Origin: Closterium sp. NIES-65
Taxonomy: Eukaryota; Streptophyta; Zygnematophyceae; Desmidiales; Closteriaceae
NCBI GenBank assembly: GCA_948144175.1
Contig: CANXME010002001.1
Location: 517,001-581,000, forward strand
Length of the DNA: 64,000 bases
Reading direction: 5' to 3'
This document shows positions 11,686 through 23,500 of this stretch, piece by piece (position 1 is the stretch's first letter; each line of letters begins with the position of its first letter). Below the pieces are notes generated by a model. The model was not told the origin of the DNA. It did no database searches and saw only the letters and a list, made by a program, of their open reading frames with translations. The position numbers were made by a program, and so were the translations under genes.

Positions 11686-11705
11686 CCCTTGGAGCAGTTT
11701 CGACA

Positions 11706-13515
11706 ATGGCTGGACATGAGGAAAGGGGTGGTAGAGGTGCTGGTGGCAGAGGAGAAGCCCAAGCTCAAGGCCAACCCCGTGACTCAACCCTGGCGCCCGT
11801 GCAACCAAGTGTTGGCCCATCTAGGAATGAGCTTAGAGTGTTTGGCCTTGACAAGTTCAATGGTGACAACTTTGCTGAGTGGTCCTTCAGAATGGAGAAC
11901 ATATTTGACCACTATGACCTGCTGGAGGTGATGGAAGGAACGGAGAAGCGTCCCGAGAACGACCCGGAGAAGAGCCCGTGGGTGCGGAAGAGCGCACAAG
12001 GCTACCTCCTACTTGGGCAAGCGTTGGGGAGCAGCCAAATTCGTCACATCAAGCCTTTCCAGCGTGAACCAGAGAAGGGACCAAAAGCATGGGCTGCTCT
12101 CAAGGTGTACACGCTCCTGCATCAGTGGCGGTAGCTGTGGTGTTGGAACGGCAAATGACGACGTTACGGATTGAAGAGGATGAAGCGGTTGAAGAAGGGA
12201 TGCACAGATTCTTCGACTTGTTGACGCGGCTTGAGGGAGCGGATTTGAACTATAGTGAGTTCCAAAAGAAGACCAAGTTGCTGGCCCTACTCCTGGAGTC
12301 ATGGTCCTCGCTCATCATCAACCTTAATCGCGACTTGCCCCGCCTCTCGCTTGAAGACGTGAAGCGAGCTATCCTTCAAGAGGATTTCCGCCGCCGTGAG
12401 TTGGCGAGTGCGGATGGCGCTGGGGCAGCGAGCATCGGCCGTGGATATGGTCGAGGAAGAGGCAGAGGACGAGGGGGAGGAAGGTTTGGTGGCAGCAACT
12501 TCGGCGGAGGCCGCGGGAGTGGCGGTTACGGCAGCGACGACAAGAGCTACGGACGCGGTCGCGGCCGATTCGACGGCGAGTGTCACTATTGCCACAAGAG
12601 CGGACACATGTGGCGCGACTGCTACAAACTCCCTGATGGTTGGACCCCTGCTCGAGGCCAAGAGGGTAGAGGAGCAGGAGGAGGGAGAGGACGAGGCCGC
12701 GGAGGCCGTGGCGGTCGCGGCGGCGGAGCTGCAAACATGAAGAGCGGAGACAACGACAAGGACCCGAGCGACGATCGATACCCGGGTCTATTCTACTTCG
12801 TGTCGACGCAAGCACCGGCTGGTCCAGAGAAGGATGAAGGCTTTGAGGAGCCAGCAGCTGTGGAGAAGGTGACCCTACACCCCCTGGACTACTGGGTGAT
12901 TGATAGTGGCGCTACCTATAGCATGACACCTCGCCCGGACTTGCTCACCGAACTCGAGCCGTCACCGGTGAAGCATGTCACATCGGCTTTGGGGCAGCAA
13001 GCTGAGGTGAAAGGCATGGGGAAGGCCATGTTCAAGGGTGCTGATGGGAAGATGGTGGGCCTCAAGAACGTGCTTTGGGTGCCCAGCCTTGCTGCAAACC
13101 TGATTTCCGTGCGGCGGTTGGCAAAGGCCGGCATGGACACGAACTCGAAGGGAGCCAAGACCTACACCGCAAGGCTTGGCGATCGAATTATCTGGGACCT
13201 TCATGAGGTTAGGGATGTCTACAACGAGATGTGGCAGATCCCAGTGGTCCCTATGCCTAAGGAGAGGCAAGTGGCATCAAGCATCAGCACCAAGGATGGA
13301 GTGGTTGGTAGCGACGATGGCGCGAACGGTCGCGCTAAGGAGAATGAGCTCAAGAAGAGCAAACCTGGAGGGACCAGCAAGTTCAATGAACCTAAGCAGA
13401 GTGGAAGGAGCAGCAAAAGGGTGAGGAGAACCCTGAGGCAGCAGCGGAGGAGGACTACGGAGAGAGTATATGGGGCGCTATTGCGAGCGCGGCATTTTCT
13501 AATCCAACTTCGGCT
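11706..13515 (+). pseudogene. C1 gag and protease, frameshifted
   Basis: Translation starts at ATG 11706 (M-A-G-H-E-E-R). The UBN2-type gag core follows (ELRVFGLDKFNGDNFAEW, about 11830-11890). A frameshift near 12100 moves the rest to the frame that is open to 13588: gag core end, glycine/arginine-rich nucleocapsid, zinc knuckle CHYCHKSGHMWRDC (about 12580-12625), a GRGRGG tract, the retropepsin motif VIDSGATYSM (about 12895-12925) and the pre-integrase linker. A second frameshift lies between about 13400 and 13515. Architecture parallels family A, but C has a far longer RG-rich nucleocapsid tract. Confidence 0.88.
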
Positions 13516-15653
13516 ACGGGGGAGTGTGATCGGCTCACCTTGCATCGGCGCATGGGGCATGTGGCCCTGCCCATCTTGCAGCAGCTAGTGAAGAATGAGA
13601 TGGTTGCTGGCATACGTGTGAAGGGGGAGCCCGATGAGGTACTTGGCTGCCCGACGTGCATGCAAGCCAAGTTCACCCGTTTCCCATTCTCTAGTTCGGA
13701 GGCAACGGCTAAGGCACCACTTGATGAGGTGGTGATGGACGTGGTGGGCCCCCTGAAGCTTGGAGCTGAGTACTTCCTCACTATTGTGGACGTCTACACC
13801 CGTATGACTTGGGTGTACGTGCTGGCCAAGAAGAGCGACGTGGCTGAAACGTTGAAGGCGGATTGGTTCCCGATGGTGGAGCGGCAACAAGACCGTCCAG
13901 TCAAGTCAATCCGCACCGATCGAGGGGGAGAGTTCCTGAGCAAGGAGTTTGGGTTGTGGCTGAAGAAGAATGGTATTCGGCACTCCCTCACCATGCCATA
14001 CTCCCTGCAATGAACGGCATCGCTGAGCGAGCGAACCGCACAATCACGGAGGCGGCACGCGGGTTGCTCATTGAAGCCGGGCTACCCGACTACTTCTGGC
14101 CTGATGCGGTGCGGAGCGCGTGTGTGGCCAAGAACAGAGCCTTGACTCATGTGGGAGCAGACAAATAGGTGCCCTGTGTGGAGTGGCTAGGAAGGAAGCC
14201 AAAAGTGGATATGCTTCGGGTGTTCGGGTGCATGTGCATGGCGCTCGTGCCTAAGCATCTTTGGCACAACAACCTTGGTACCAAGGCGGTATGGGCCGTG
14301 CACTTGGGCATGGCTCAAAACAGCAAGGGATGGCTTCTTTGGGACCCATTCACCAAGAAGTTCTTGGTGAGCAGGGACTGCAAGTTCATGGAGAACTTCA
14401 TATACAAGGATTGGAAGGCGGAGAATGAGGCGAAGATAGGCGTGCGGTTTGGGGAGGTGAAGAGTTCCGGTTTGGGGCATGTGGAGCTGCCTTTGGGACT
14501 GAGCAGTGGCAGCACTACCACAAGGCAATCTTCCCTTGTGAATGGGGGAGAGGAGGCCAATGATGCAGAGGAAGAAGAGGAGGAGGTGCAGCAAGTGAGC
14601 GAGCGTGCACCGTCACTCCCTTCCCGCACTACGAGTGCTCCACGGATTCGAGCCACACCGCAGCAACGCCAAGGCCTTCAAGTCCCTGCAGCTGAGGAGG
14701 AAGGAAGGGGGAAGAGGAGAGTTCAACCCCCTAATAGGCTGACCTATGATGCACTTGGAAAGCAAGGCAAGACAGCCCTGGCCGGAGCCGCAATGATGGT
14801 CGGAGACGACGAGGAGAGTGACTACGAGGAGTGTGCCTTCACGTTCTTCTCTCCGGTGGAGATGCCGGGAGAACCAGCAACTCTCAAGGAGGCTTTGGAG
14901 AGTAGTGATGCTGAGGAGTGGAAGAAGGCCATGGAGAGTGAGCTGAAGAGCATCGAGGAGAATGACACGTTTGAATTGGTGGAGCTACCGGAGGGGCGTA
15001 CGGCGATAACATCCAAGTGGCTCTTCAAAATCAAGTCGGATGCCGACGGCAAGATCGAGCGCTACAAGTCTAGGCTTGTAGCCAAGGGGTACCAGCAGAA
15101 GGAGAAGGTGGGCTTCAAGGAGCTGTTTGCCCCTGTGGTGAAGCCGACGACGCTGCGAACCCTATTCGCGGGAGCCGCCATCAAAGGATGGGTGGTGAAG
15201 CAAATGGACATTGTGACGGCATTCCTTAACGGCATCCTTGAGGAGGAGATTTTTATGGCGCAGCCAGAGGGGTTTGATGATGGTAGTGGCAGAGTGTGGA
15301 AGCTGAAGAAGGCCCTCTATGGGCTGAAGCAGGCCCCTAGGCAATGGTACATGAAGCTGCACGAAGTGTTGGAGGAGATCGGCTTCACTCCGTCAACGGC
15401 CGATCACTCCTTGTTCATGCTTGGCGAGGGAGAGCAGAGGAGCTTCATGGTGGTTTATGTGGATGACATTCTCATATTCTCACCCTCCTCTGACCTTGTG
15501 AAGGAGGTGATGCTGAAGCTGCATGACAAGTTCAAGTGCAAGTCCCTTGGTGACGTGAACTTCTACCTTGGGCTCCACATCGAACCAGACGTGGAGAAGC
15601 GGAGCATGCGAGTGCACCAACGGAAGTACCTGGAGGCGTTGGCTGCCAACTTG
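13516..15653 (+). pseudogene. C1 pre-integrase, integrase and RT, broken
   Basis: It begins in the pre-integrase domain (LHRRMGHVALP, then C-x2-C at 13650-13661). Integrase motifs are VMDVVGP (about 13737), RTDRGGEF (about 13914) and NGIAERANR (about 14014). A base loss near 14008 and a TGG-to-TAG change at 14166-14168 interrupt the frame. RT follows: MDIVTAFLNG (about 15205), YGLKQAPRQW (about 15320) and VVYVDDILIF (about 15450). The frame ends where C1 meets the A2 LTR at 15654. Confidence 0.9.
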
Positions 15654-16543
15654 GCAGACCGTTGATCGGATTAAGCTGAGAATTTACTATATCGAAGCTC
15701 GCTCCAAAGGCTTTAAAATGAATCAAGTTGCCTCGCGAAAAGTTCTGCCATTACGAACTTATGGCTCGGACAGCGTTTGCCTAGCGTTGGAGTGCTAGCG
15801 TACTAGCGTTGACTTGGGTAGCATTCCGCCGTCGCACCGCGTAGAAAGGAAATTCCAGGAAGGAAGGAATTCGCTTGAATCAAATTGACTATGTTCAGGT
15901 ACAAAAAGAGAAGGAATAAATAGTTCTAGCTAGCAAGGACCTTGGGAATGAACCTGGAAACAACCAGGGATGATCCCAAATAATTCCAATCAACAGAACC
16001 AACCTGGCTGGACAAAATAGCAGGTGGTAGGTTGGTAAACAACCTCTGGTTCTGTTTTTCCAACCTGGGAAAACAACAACCAGGTTCAGGTCCTAAAAAC
16101 AGAACCTGTTTTGTCTTTGCCCAACCAGCCAAATGCTGGTTCCTCTGGTTTCCCCTGGCCCTGTAGCAAGCAGATACTGACAACCAACATCCAACCTTCA
16201 CCTAAATTGTACCTCTATAGTGCCTGCCCTGCTACACTATAGTCAACCAAACAAAACAGTACAATTTCGAGTTGGATAGAACTGAATATGCGCAATCAAG
16301 TAAGTTGAACCGCAAAGCTTCCATCTTGATTTCCTTTGCAAGCTCGTCCATTCTGCTTGTACTTTTCATAGCGCGTACAATGTTGTGCCGAACCGCACAT
16401 TGTGCGAGTACCTGCAAATGCTTCAAGCGAAAATTGCGAAAGTAAACAAACATACGAACATTCCATTCATACCCAAATGCGTGTCACGCATACTTGTACA
16501 AATAGACGGCAGGATGTCGTGCAATGAGAATTTGCACCCAACA
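15654..16543 (-). repeat. A2 3' LTR, outer end deleted
   Basis: It matches family A LTRs from the block GCAGACCGTTGATCGG through the CACCCAACA end. The first about 200 bp (plus-strand sense) are missing. The junction with C1 RT lies in a shared GCAGACC, suggesting a microhomology-mediated deletion. Confidence 0.9.
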
Positions 16544-16696
16544 CACTCCCCCTCAGCCAGCCGGCTGCATTTCCATCATTCCATGCTAGTTCATGCTCAT
16601 TCTACTCATGCGCACACAACGCCAATGAGGCTCATCCGCAAGCTCGTTTGTGAGAAAGTCTGCTGGCTGGTGGTGAGTGTTGATGTAGATCGGATT
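16544..16696 (-). pseudogene. A2 polypurine tract, tail and RNase H end
   Basis: Minus strand: the last codons of RNase H, the stop, the short tail and the CT-rich complement of the polypurine tract (ACTCCCCCTCAG). It is interrupted at GGATT (16692-16696) by the B1 LTR and continues at 30567. Confidence 0.88.
16692..16696. repeat. Target-site duplication of B1, left copy (GGATT)
   Basis: GGATT flanks B1 at 16692-16696 and 30567-30571. Joining the flanks restores continuous A2 RNase H sequence, which identifies both the target and the exact insertion point. Confidence 0.95.
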
Positions 16697-16832
16697 TGTT
16701 GAGATAGAGGCGAGGAATGATGCACTATGAAATGAAAGAAGTACAAGTACCAACCCTAATTGGGTTCTACCCCCTATGGGCTACCCCACTACAGCCTACA
16801 TATATGCATCAGCAATATATCATCATCTGACA
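16697..16832 (-). repeat. B1 3' LTR
   Basis: 136 bp, TGTTGAGATAGAGG ... CATCATCTGACA on the plus strand. It differs from the 5' LTR at two positions (G/A near the outer end, C/G in TTCTACCCC/TTGTACCCC). Such short LTRs against an internal region of about 7 kb are characteristic of this family. Confidence 0.95.
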
Positions 16833-17057
16833 CACCCCCATAGGCAAAGTGGGGGAGAGCAAGGGGTCACAAGACCAGTCAAGCAAAGCAAAGCAAAGCA
16901 AAGCAAAGCAAGCTCAGGGTGGATGTCAAGGATACCACACAAATTCCGAGCACAAGGTCAAGGCCACAAGGCCAGTTCACATGCAGCAGAGCATATATAT
17001 ATAACAGTGCTAAACAAGCAAGAGCAAGGATATATATATGCAGCAGTACAAGCAAGG
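16833..17057 (-). other. B1 3' untranslated region with (AAAGC)n and TA runs
   Basis: About 225 bp between the RNase H stop and the 3' LTR. It contains CACCCCCATAGG...AGTGGGGGAG next to the LTR (short inverted repeat of C5/G5 beside the priming tract), an AAAGC pentanucleotide array at 16881-16913, and TATATATAT runs near 16990-17040. The same order occurs in B2 and B3, so the region is an inherited part of the element. Confidence 0.8.
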
Positions 17058-19459
17058 TCAAGAGGTAAGCAAGTGAGGCCCAGTGGGCACAAGGCCTAGC
17101 AGAGTGCAAAAGCGCTGATGGTCACGAGGCGGAAGTGCCTTGGTGAACACATCAGCAGTGTTGGCCTCAGTGGCCACGAAACGCAGGCGAAGCTGACCAC
17201 GCTGCTGCAGCTCTCGAGCAAGGAAGTAGCGCAGAGCAATGTGCTTCGTCCTGTGCTCCAGTCTGTGCTCCTCACACAAGGCAATGGTTGCCTTGTTGTC
17301 GACGTACAGCACTGGAGGAGAACGAGGCCGCTCTCCAAGGTCAGTCAGCAGGTAGGTGAGCCAGCGAAGCTCCTGGGCAGCCATGGCCGTGGCGTAGATC
17401 TCAGCCTCACAGCTGGAGCTGAGAACAGAAGAAGAGCGAGTAGAGCGCCAAGAGACAGAGCCAGAGCCAAGACTGAAGGTGTAACCCTGAGACGACCGCT
17501 GGGTAGCCTGGTCGTCAGCCCAAGAAGCGTCTGAGTGCCCAGTGAGCACAGGCCGCTCACGCCCTCCAAGCACTAGCCCCATGCCCTACGTACTGCACAA
17601 GTAACGCAACACCCTCTTAGCTGCATCCATGTGCTCCTTCCGGTGACGGCCGGGAGCAACATAGCGTGCTAAGATGCTGAGAGGGTATGCGAGGTCAGGT
17701 CGAGTGCAGGTCATCAGGTACATGAGGCAGCCCACAAGCTCTGGATACGGACCACTTGACTCTACGGACTCATCCGAAGGCAGAGCTGAGAGCGAGTGTC
17801 CTGTAGGCAGAGGAGTGGACTGAGGCGAGGAGTACGTGAAGCCGAAGCGCTGAAGGACCTGCTGCACCATGTGTGACTGAGTCAGGGTAATGGTGCGGCG
17901 TGCTCTGTCCCGGGTGATCCGCAAGCCAAGATAGCTTGTCAGTTCACCCAGGTCTGTGCACGTGTGTCTCTTCTGCAGCTCGGACTTCACGTGGGCGAGT
18001 GCAGCAGTGTCCGCAGTGGCAAAGACCAAGTCGTCGACGTACACGAGGATGTAGAACGGCGGCAGCGAGGTGTCGGTGCGCAGAAACAGCGACGGGTCAG
18101 CAGTAGAAGGAGCAAACCCAAGAGCCGCAAGTGTAGTCCTCAGTGTGTCGTGCCACTCACGCGGCGCCTGGCGGAGACCGTAGACTGGCCGCCGGAGGCT
18201 CCACTGGGTATCAGGACGGAACGACCCAGTGAAGCCAGGAGGGCGGCGCAGCCAGATCTCCTCGTGCAGGCGGCCCTGCAGGAAAGCAGTGCTGAAGTCA
18301 AGAGAGTGTAGCTCGTAGTCACGCTGAGCAGCGACGTGCAGTATAACCCGAAGAGTGGTCATCTTCGGGGTCGGGGAGAAGGTCTGAAAGAAGTCAACTC
18401 CCTGTCGCTGACTGAAGCCACGAGCCACGTAGCGCGCCTTGAAGACAGGCGGAGAACCCGGCGGCCGCTTCACCCTGAAGATCCACACGCCAATGACAAT
18501 GTTCGCCCCAGGAGGGGGAACAGCGTCAACGTAGGTGCCTGTGGACTTCCAGGAAGCCATCTCTGCGTCCATGGCTGACTGCCACTGAGAGGAGTAGGGA
18601 CCGGCCATCGCCTCTGCGTAAGAGCGTGGGGTCGGGATGTCTAGAGCATCCGGGTCTCCCTCAGATGCAACAAGCATGGACACGAGATGGGGCAAAGCGG
18701 CGGCAAAGCACTGGAACTCCTCCTGCCTGTCCTCAAGGACGTCCGTGCCAAGAGCACAGTCACCCCCGACGGACGGAGGACAGGCAGACGCAGACGCAGC
18801 AGACGCAGACTCAGCAGACTCAGCAACAAGACTGGCAGCGTAGTCTAGACGACACGCAGCAGCAAAGTCGACCAGCTCAGCAACTAGGGCAGACGCAGCA
18901 GCGGACTCAAAGGAAGGGTCAGTGACAAGAGTAGCAAGAAGGCGCGCGACAGTAGGACTGGCAGCACGGCGAGAGTCCGACTCCGGGTCGGCAAGTGTAG
19001 GAAGAGAAGACTGAGGAGGAGAAGGCAAAGGGGCACGCAGAGGAGCAGTGGACGGACGCAGAGACATCCTGTGTGTGCCAGGGACAGGAGGAGGACGCTG
19101 ACGCGAACCGCGACCACTAGGGCGAGCAGCTCGGACTGGCGACGCAGGGCGGGACGCAGGCTCACGACGCTCAGCAAGACCTCCAGTAGGACCAGTGTAG
19201 GGAGAAGGAGAAGGCAGGGGAGAGGCGGGCTGTAACTGTGACTGCGACGGGACAGGCTGTGGACACTCTACGGGAGGAAAAGGACCAGCGGAAGGCGGGA
19301 GACCAAGAACCTGCTGAAGGAGCGGAACGAAGTACGGCCGAGGCCGCGCAGCACCGCCAGAGACAGCAGGGACAGCACCAACACCTCCAGAGGCAGCACC
19401 AGCACCAGTAGCAGCTTCAACTCCAGCACCTCCGGCAGCGCCAGAAGTACCCTCAGTAG
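17058..19459 (-). pseudogene. B1 RT-RNase H segment of the polyprotein
   Basis: C-terminal part of the B1 polyprotein, running from the A3 insertion point to the final stop at 17058-17060. In order: a proline/serine-rich linker of about 300 residues, RT (MDAEMASW, LDFSTAFLQG, YGLRQAPREW, LVYVDDLVFA near 18020-18045), a connection domain and RNase H (SDASWADD, SSSCEAEIYA, KALPPRDHQRF). One nonsense codon (TAG, 17583-17585) replaces the serine of the RYLCST-S-GMG motif seen in B3 and separates RT from RNase H. Otherwise intact. Confidence 0.93.
19455..19459. repeat. Target-site duplication of A3, left copy (AGTAG)
   Basis: AGTAG at 19455-19459 and 25959-25963 flank the A3 LTRs. Counting it once restores B1's reading frame exactly. 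Confidence 0.95.
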
Positions 19460-20553
19460 TGTTGGTGTAAGGGCCTAATAAACTCAAGCTATTAAGACTT
19501 TATCACACTTAAAACCTCTCCTCGGGGTCACCTCCAAGGGTCCTTGGGTGCCTGGTACAAGACCAGCCCCTATCCTCGGGTCCGAGTTTGTAGAGAGAGG
19601 GATCAAGAGGGACTTAGTCAAAACAGCAAGAGTACCTTGAGCGTCGCGCAGCGTATCGTGCAGACCGTCGACCGGATTAAGCTGAGAATTTGCTATATCG
19701 AAGCTCACTCTAAGAGCTTTAAAATAAGCCAAGTTACCTCGCGAAAAGTTCTGCCATTACGAAGTTATGGCTCGGACAGCGTTAGCCTAGCGTTGGAGTG
19801 CTAGCATACTAGCGTTGACTCGGGTAGCATTCCGCCGTCGCATCGCGTAGAAAACGAAATTCCAGGAAGGAAGGAATTCGCTTGAATCAATTTCACTATA
19901 TCCAGGTACAAACAGAGAAGGAATAAATAGTTCTAGCTAGCAAGGACCTTGGGAATGAACCTGAGAACAACCAGGGATCATCCCAAATAATTCCAAGCAA
20001 CAGAACCAACCTGGCTGGACAAAACAGCAGGTGGTAGGTTGGTAAACAACCTCTGGTTCTGTTTTTCCAACCTGGGAAAACAACAACCAGGTTCAGGTCC
20101 TAAAAACAGAACCTGTTTTGTCTTTGCCCAACCAGCCAAATGCTGGTTCCGCTGGTTTCCCCTGACCCTGTAGCATGCAGATACAGACAAACAACATCCA
20201 ACCTTCACCTAAATTGTACCCCTATAGTGCCTGCCCTGCTACACTATAGTCAACCAAACAAAACAGTACAATTTCGAGTTGGATAGAACTGAATCTGCGC
20301 AATCAAGTAAGTTGAACCGCAAAGCTTCCATCTTGGGTTCCTTTGCGAGCTCGTCCTTTCTGCTTGTACTGTTCATAGCGCGTACAATGTTATGCCGAAG
20401 CGCACATTTTGCGAGTACCTGCAAATGCTTCAAGCGAAAATTGCGAAAGCAAACAAACACACAAACATACCATTCACACGCAAATGCATTCGCACACGCA
20501 TACTCGTACAAACAGACGGCAGGGTGTCGTGCAATGTGAATTTGCACCCAACA
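19460..20553 (-). repeat. A3 3' LTR
   Basis: TGTTGGTGTAAGG ... TTTGCACCCAACA on the plus strand, 1094 bp. It differs from its partner at sites near 19735 (A/G), 20100 (T/C) and 20449 (G/A). Confidence 0.96.
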
Positions 20554-20595
20554 CACTCCCCCTCAGCCTGCCGGCTGCATCCCCATCATTCCATA

Positions 20596-23500
20596 CTAGT
20601 TCATGCTCAATCCACTCATGCGCACACAACGCCAATGAGACTCATCCGCAAGCCTCTTGGTGAGGAAGTCTGCTGGCTGCTGGTGAGTCTTGATGTAGAT
20701 TGGATTCACCGTCCCCCTCTTCACCTCCTTACGCAGCCAGTGCCACTTGATACGCATGTGCTTATTCAGCCCATGAAGCACAGCGTTCCTGGCCATCCCA
20801 AGAGCTCCCTTGCTATCACAAAACAGCGGCGTAGCAACCTTTTGCTCCTGGCCAATCTCCTCCAACAGCCTCCTCAGCCAAATCACCTCCTTCACCCCAT
20901 GGAACATCGCCATGTACTCTGACTCCACGGAAGAGAGTGCTGTCTCCGTCTGCTTCTTTGACCTCCAACTAACCGGTCCTCCCCCAACTACGCAGATGTA
21001 TCCTCCCACAGATGAGGAATCCTCCTTCTCAGAGGCCCACGTAGCATCAGTAAAGCAAGTGAGAAAAAGCTTGCCTTCTCCAAGCCTCTCCCCCTTCTCT
21101 TTCAGCACCTCAACCCCTTTCTGCTTCACCTGTGCAGATGCGGAGTATTGAACTCCAATGCTTGGGTGAGAGTTCAGATACTTCACCACACGCTCAGCTG
21201 CATCCACCTGCTCCTCTGATGGATTCTGCACTACCCTAGCCAGCTGCCCAACCGAGAAAGAGATGTCGGGTCTCGTGTGAACTGCTGCATACAAGAGGCT
21301 GCCCACCAAGGACTGAAATTGCTGCTGCTCCTCGGCTTCAACCCCTTCATCCTCTGCAGCTTTCACAAGCCTGAATTCTGCTGGCAGGGGAGTTGCAACC
21401 TTGCGCTCATTCTCAATTCCGTACTTCTCCCCAAGCTCCTTGATGAACTTCTCCTGGTGCAGCTTCAACCACCTGTGATCCAGATCCCTCTCCACGTGCA
21501 TCCCGAGGTAGTACTTTACCTCCCCAAGGTTCTTGCACTTGAAGTTCTCCATCAGCTGCTGCTGCACCTTCTGGATCTCCTTCATGCTGCTGCTAAAGAG
21601 AAGAATGTCGTCCACATAGACCAGAAACAGCACCAGCTTCTCCCCCTCCCCCTTGAGAAAGAGGCTCTCATCACAGCTGCTGGTCCTGAATCCCATCTCC
21701 TCTAAAACAGCTGCCAACTTCTGGTACCAGCAGCGTGGCGCCTGCTTCAAGCCGTAGATGGACTTTTTCAGCTTGCACACCCTGCCCGTACCATCCTCAT
21801 ACCCAGGTGGCTGCGTCATGAACACCTCCTCCTCTAAAATCCCGTTGAGAAATGCCGTTGATATGTCCATCTGGATAATGAACTTCCCACTAACGGCTGC
21901 ATCTGCCAACAAGACACGAAGGGTAGGGGGTTTGGCAGTGGGAGCAAAGATCTCATTGAAGTCCCGCTTCTCCTTCTGCATAAACCCCTTAGCCACCAAC
22001 CTACTCTTGTAGATGGTGACCTGCCCCTTGTCGTCAGTCTTGATCCTTAGCACCCACTTGCATTGTACCGCTTTCTTTCCCTCAGGCAGCACCACTAGTT
22101 CCCAAGTCCCATTCTCCAGCAGGCTCTGGTACTCAGCATCCCTGGAAGCTAGCCATTTGTCCCTATCTGGTCCAGCTAATGCCTCCTCCATGCTAGCTGG
22201 TTCCTCTGGTGCAGGGGCAAGAAAACAGTACGCAGGCTCATCCTCCTCATCCGGGTCATAGCCATGTGGTAGAATCAGCAATGCCTCCTCGGTCCCAAGC
22301 TGCTGCTCCGCTACATCAGCTCCTGCAGTCAGCTTCTTAGTAGCCATACGGGTACGTCCTGGCCTGGAGACGGGTGTCTCCCATCCCTTCATAATAACAC
22401 CCTTCGGCTTCTTAGTTTTCCCCTGCTGCTGCTCTCCTCCCTCGGATCCAGCAGCTCCACTAGTGCTACCGCTAATCTCCACACCATCACCTCCACCAGC
22501 AGGTGCCTCCTGCACCTTCTCTTTATCACCACCCTCTGCAGCTGCCTCCTCTCCCTCCTCCCACACACGGTAGCGTGCCGAACAGCATGGGGCCACATCA
22601 AGTTGCCCAGCCCAGATTCTATGAGCAGCGCCCTAGCTGTCTCCAGAATTGTCCGGTTCGCCCGTTCTGCTACACCGTTGGACTGTGGGGTGTAAGCCGT
22701 GGTCAGCTCCCTCTGGATGCCCTGCTTCTTGAGCCAGGCCGTCATCTCAGCTCCAAGGAACTCACCACCCCGATCTGTCCTAATCCGCTTCACCACACAC
22801 TCCGCTTGCTTCTCCACGAACGGCAGCCAATCGTCCCGAATCGTGGAGGCGGCGTGATCTTTCTGCTTCAGCGGATACGCCCACATTAGCCTGCTCCAGT
22901 CATCCACTATGGTTAGGAAGTACCGCTCCCCCTTGTGCCCTTGCACCGGCAGCGGCCCCACCAAGTCCATGTGGACCAGCTCCAACGGCTTTTTGCTCCT
23001 GCCAGCCACACTATGGAAGGGGAAACGGGTGAACTTTGAAAGGAGGCAAATTTCACAGTTATCATCGGGTGGTTGTCCGTTCAGCTTTAAGCCCTTAACG
23101 GCTCCATCCTTCTCCAGCTGCTTCAGCAAAGGCATTGCCACATGCCCCAAACGTCGGTGTGCAGTTGCCCAATCTGTCTCCCCAGATCTGGCCGACACTT
23201 TCACACCAACCCCTCCAACGGCGTTGCACTCCCCCTGGGATGCAGACCCCTCTCCAGCCTGCCCCCCACCGTGCCACGCCAGCGCCGGCAGCTGCCACAT
23301 AGATCTGTACACGTCCTTGCTCTCGTGCAGATCCCAAAGCACCCGATTGCCCAGCTTCCCCTTATAAGTGCGAGCCCCATCCGTGTTGGTGTTCACCCCA
23401 GCCTTGCCAAGCTTACGGAGGGAGATGAGGTTGGCCTTCAGGTCGGGGACGAGGAGAACGTCGTGCAGCACCACCGGCTTGCCATCCGCTCCCTTAAACG

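Larger units (their letters stand above)
10843..15653 (+). mobile_element. Copia family C element C1, 5' part
   Basis: C1 runs from its 5' LTR (10843) through gag, protease, integrase and most of RT, then is cut near 15654 where an A2 LTR begins. It resumes at 35285 in RNase H and ends with its 3' LTR at 36555. About 330 bp of C1 (end of RT and the connection to RNase H) are missing at the left junction, together with about 200 bp of the A2 LTR, so a deletion followed the A2 insertion. Confidence 0.93.
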
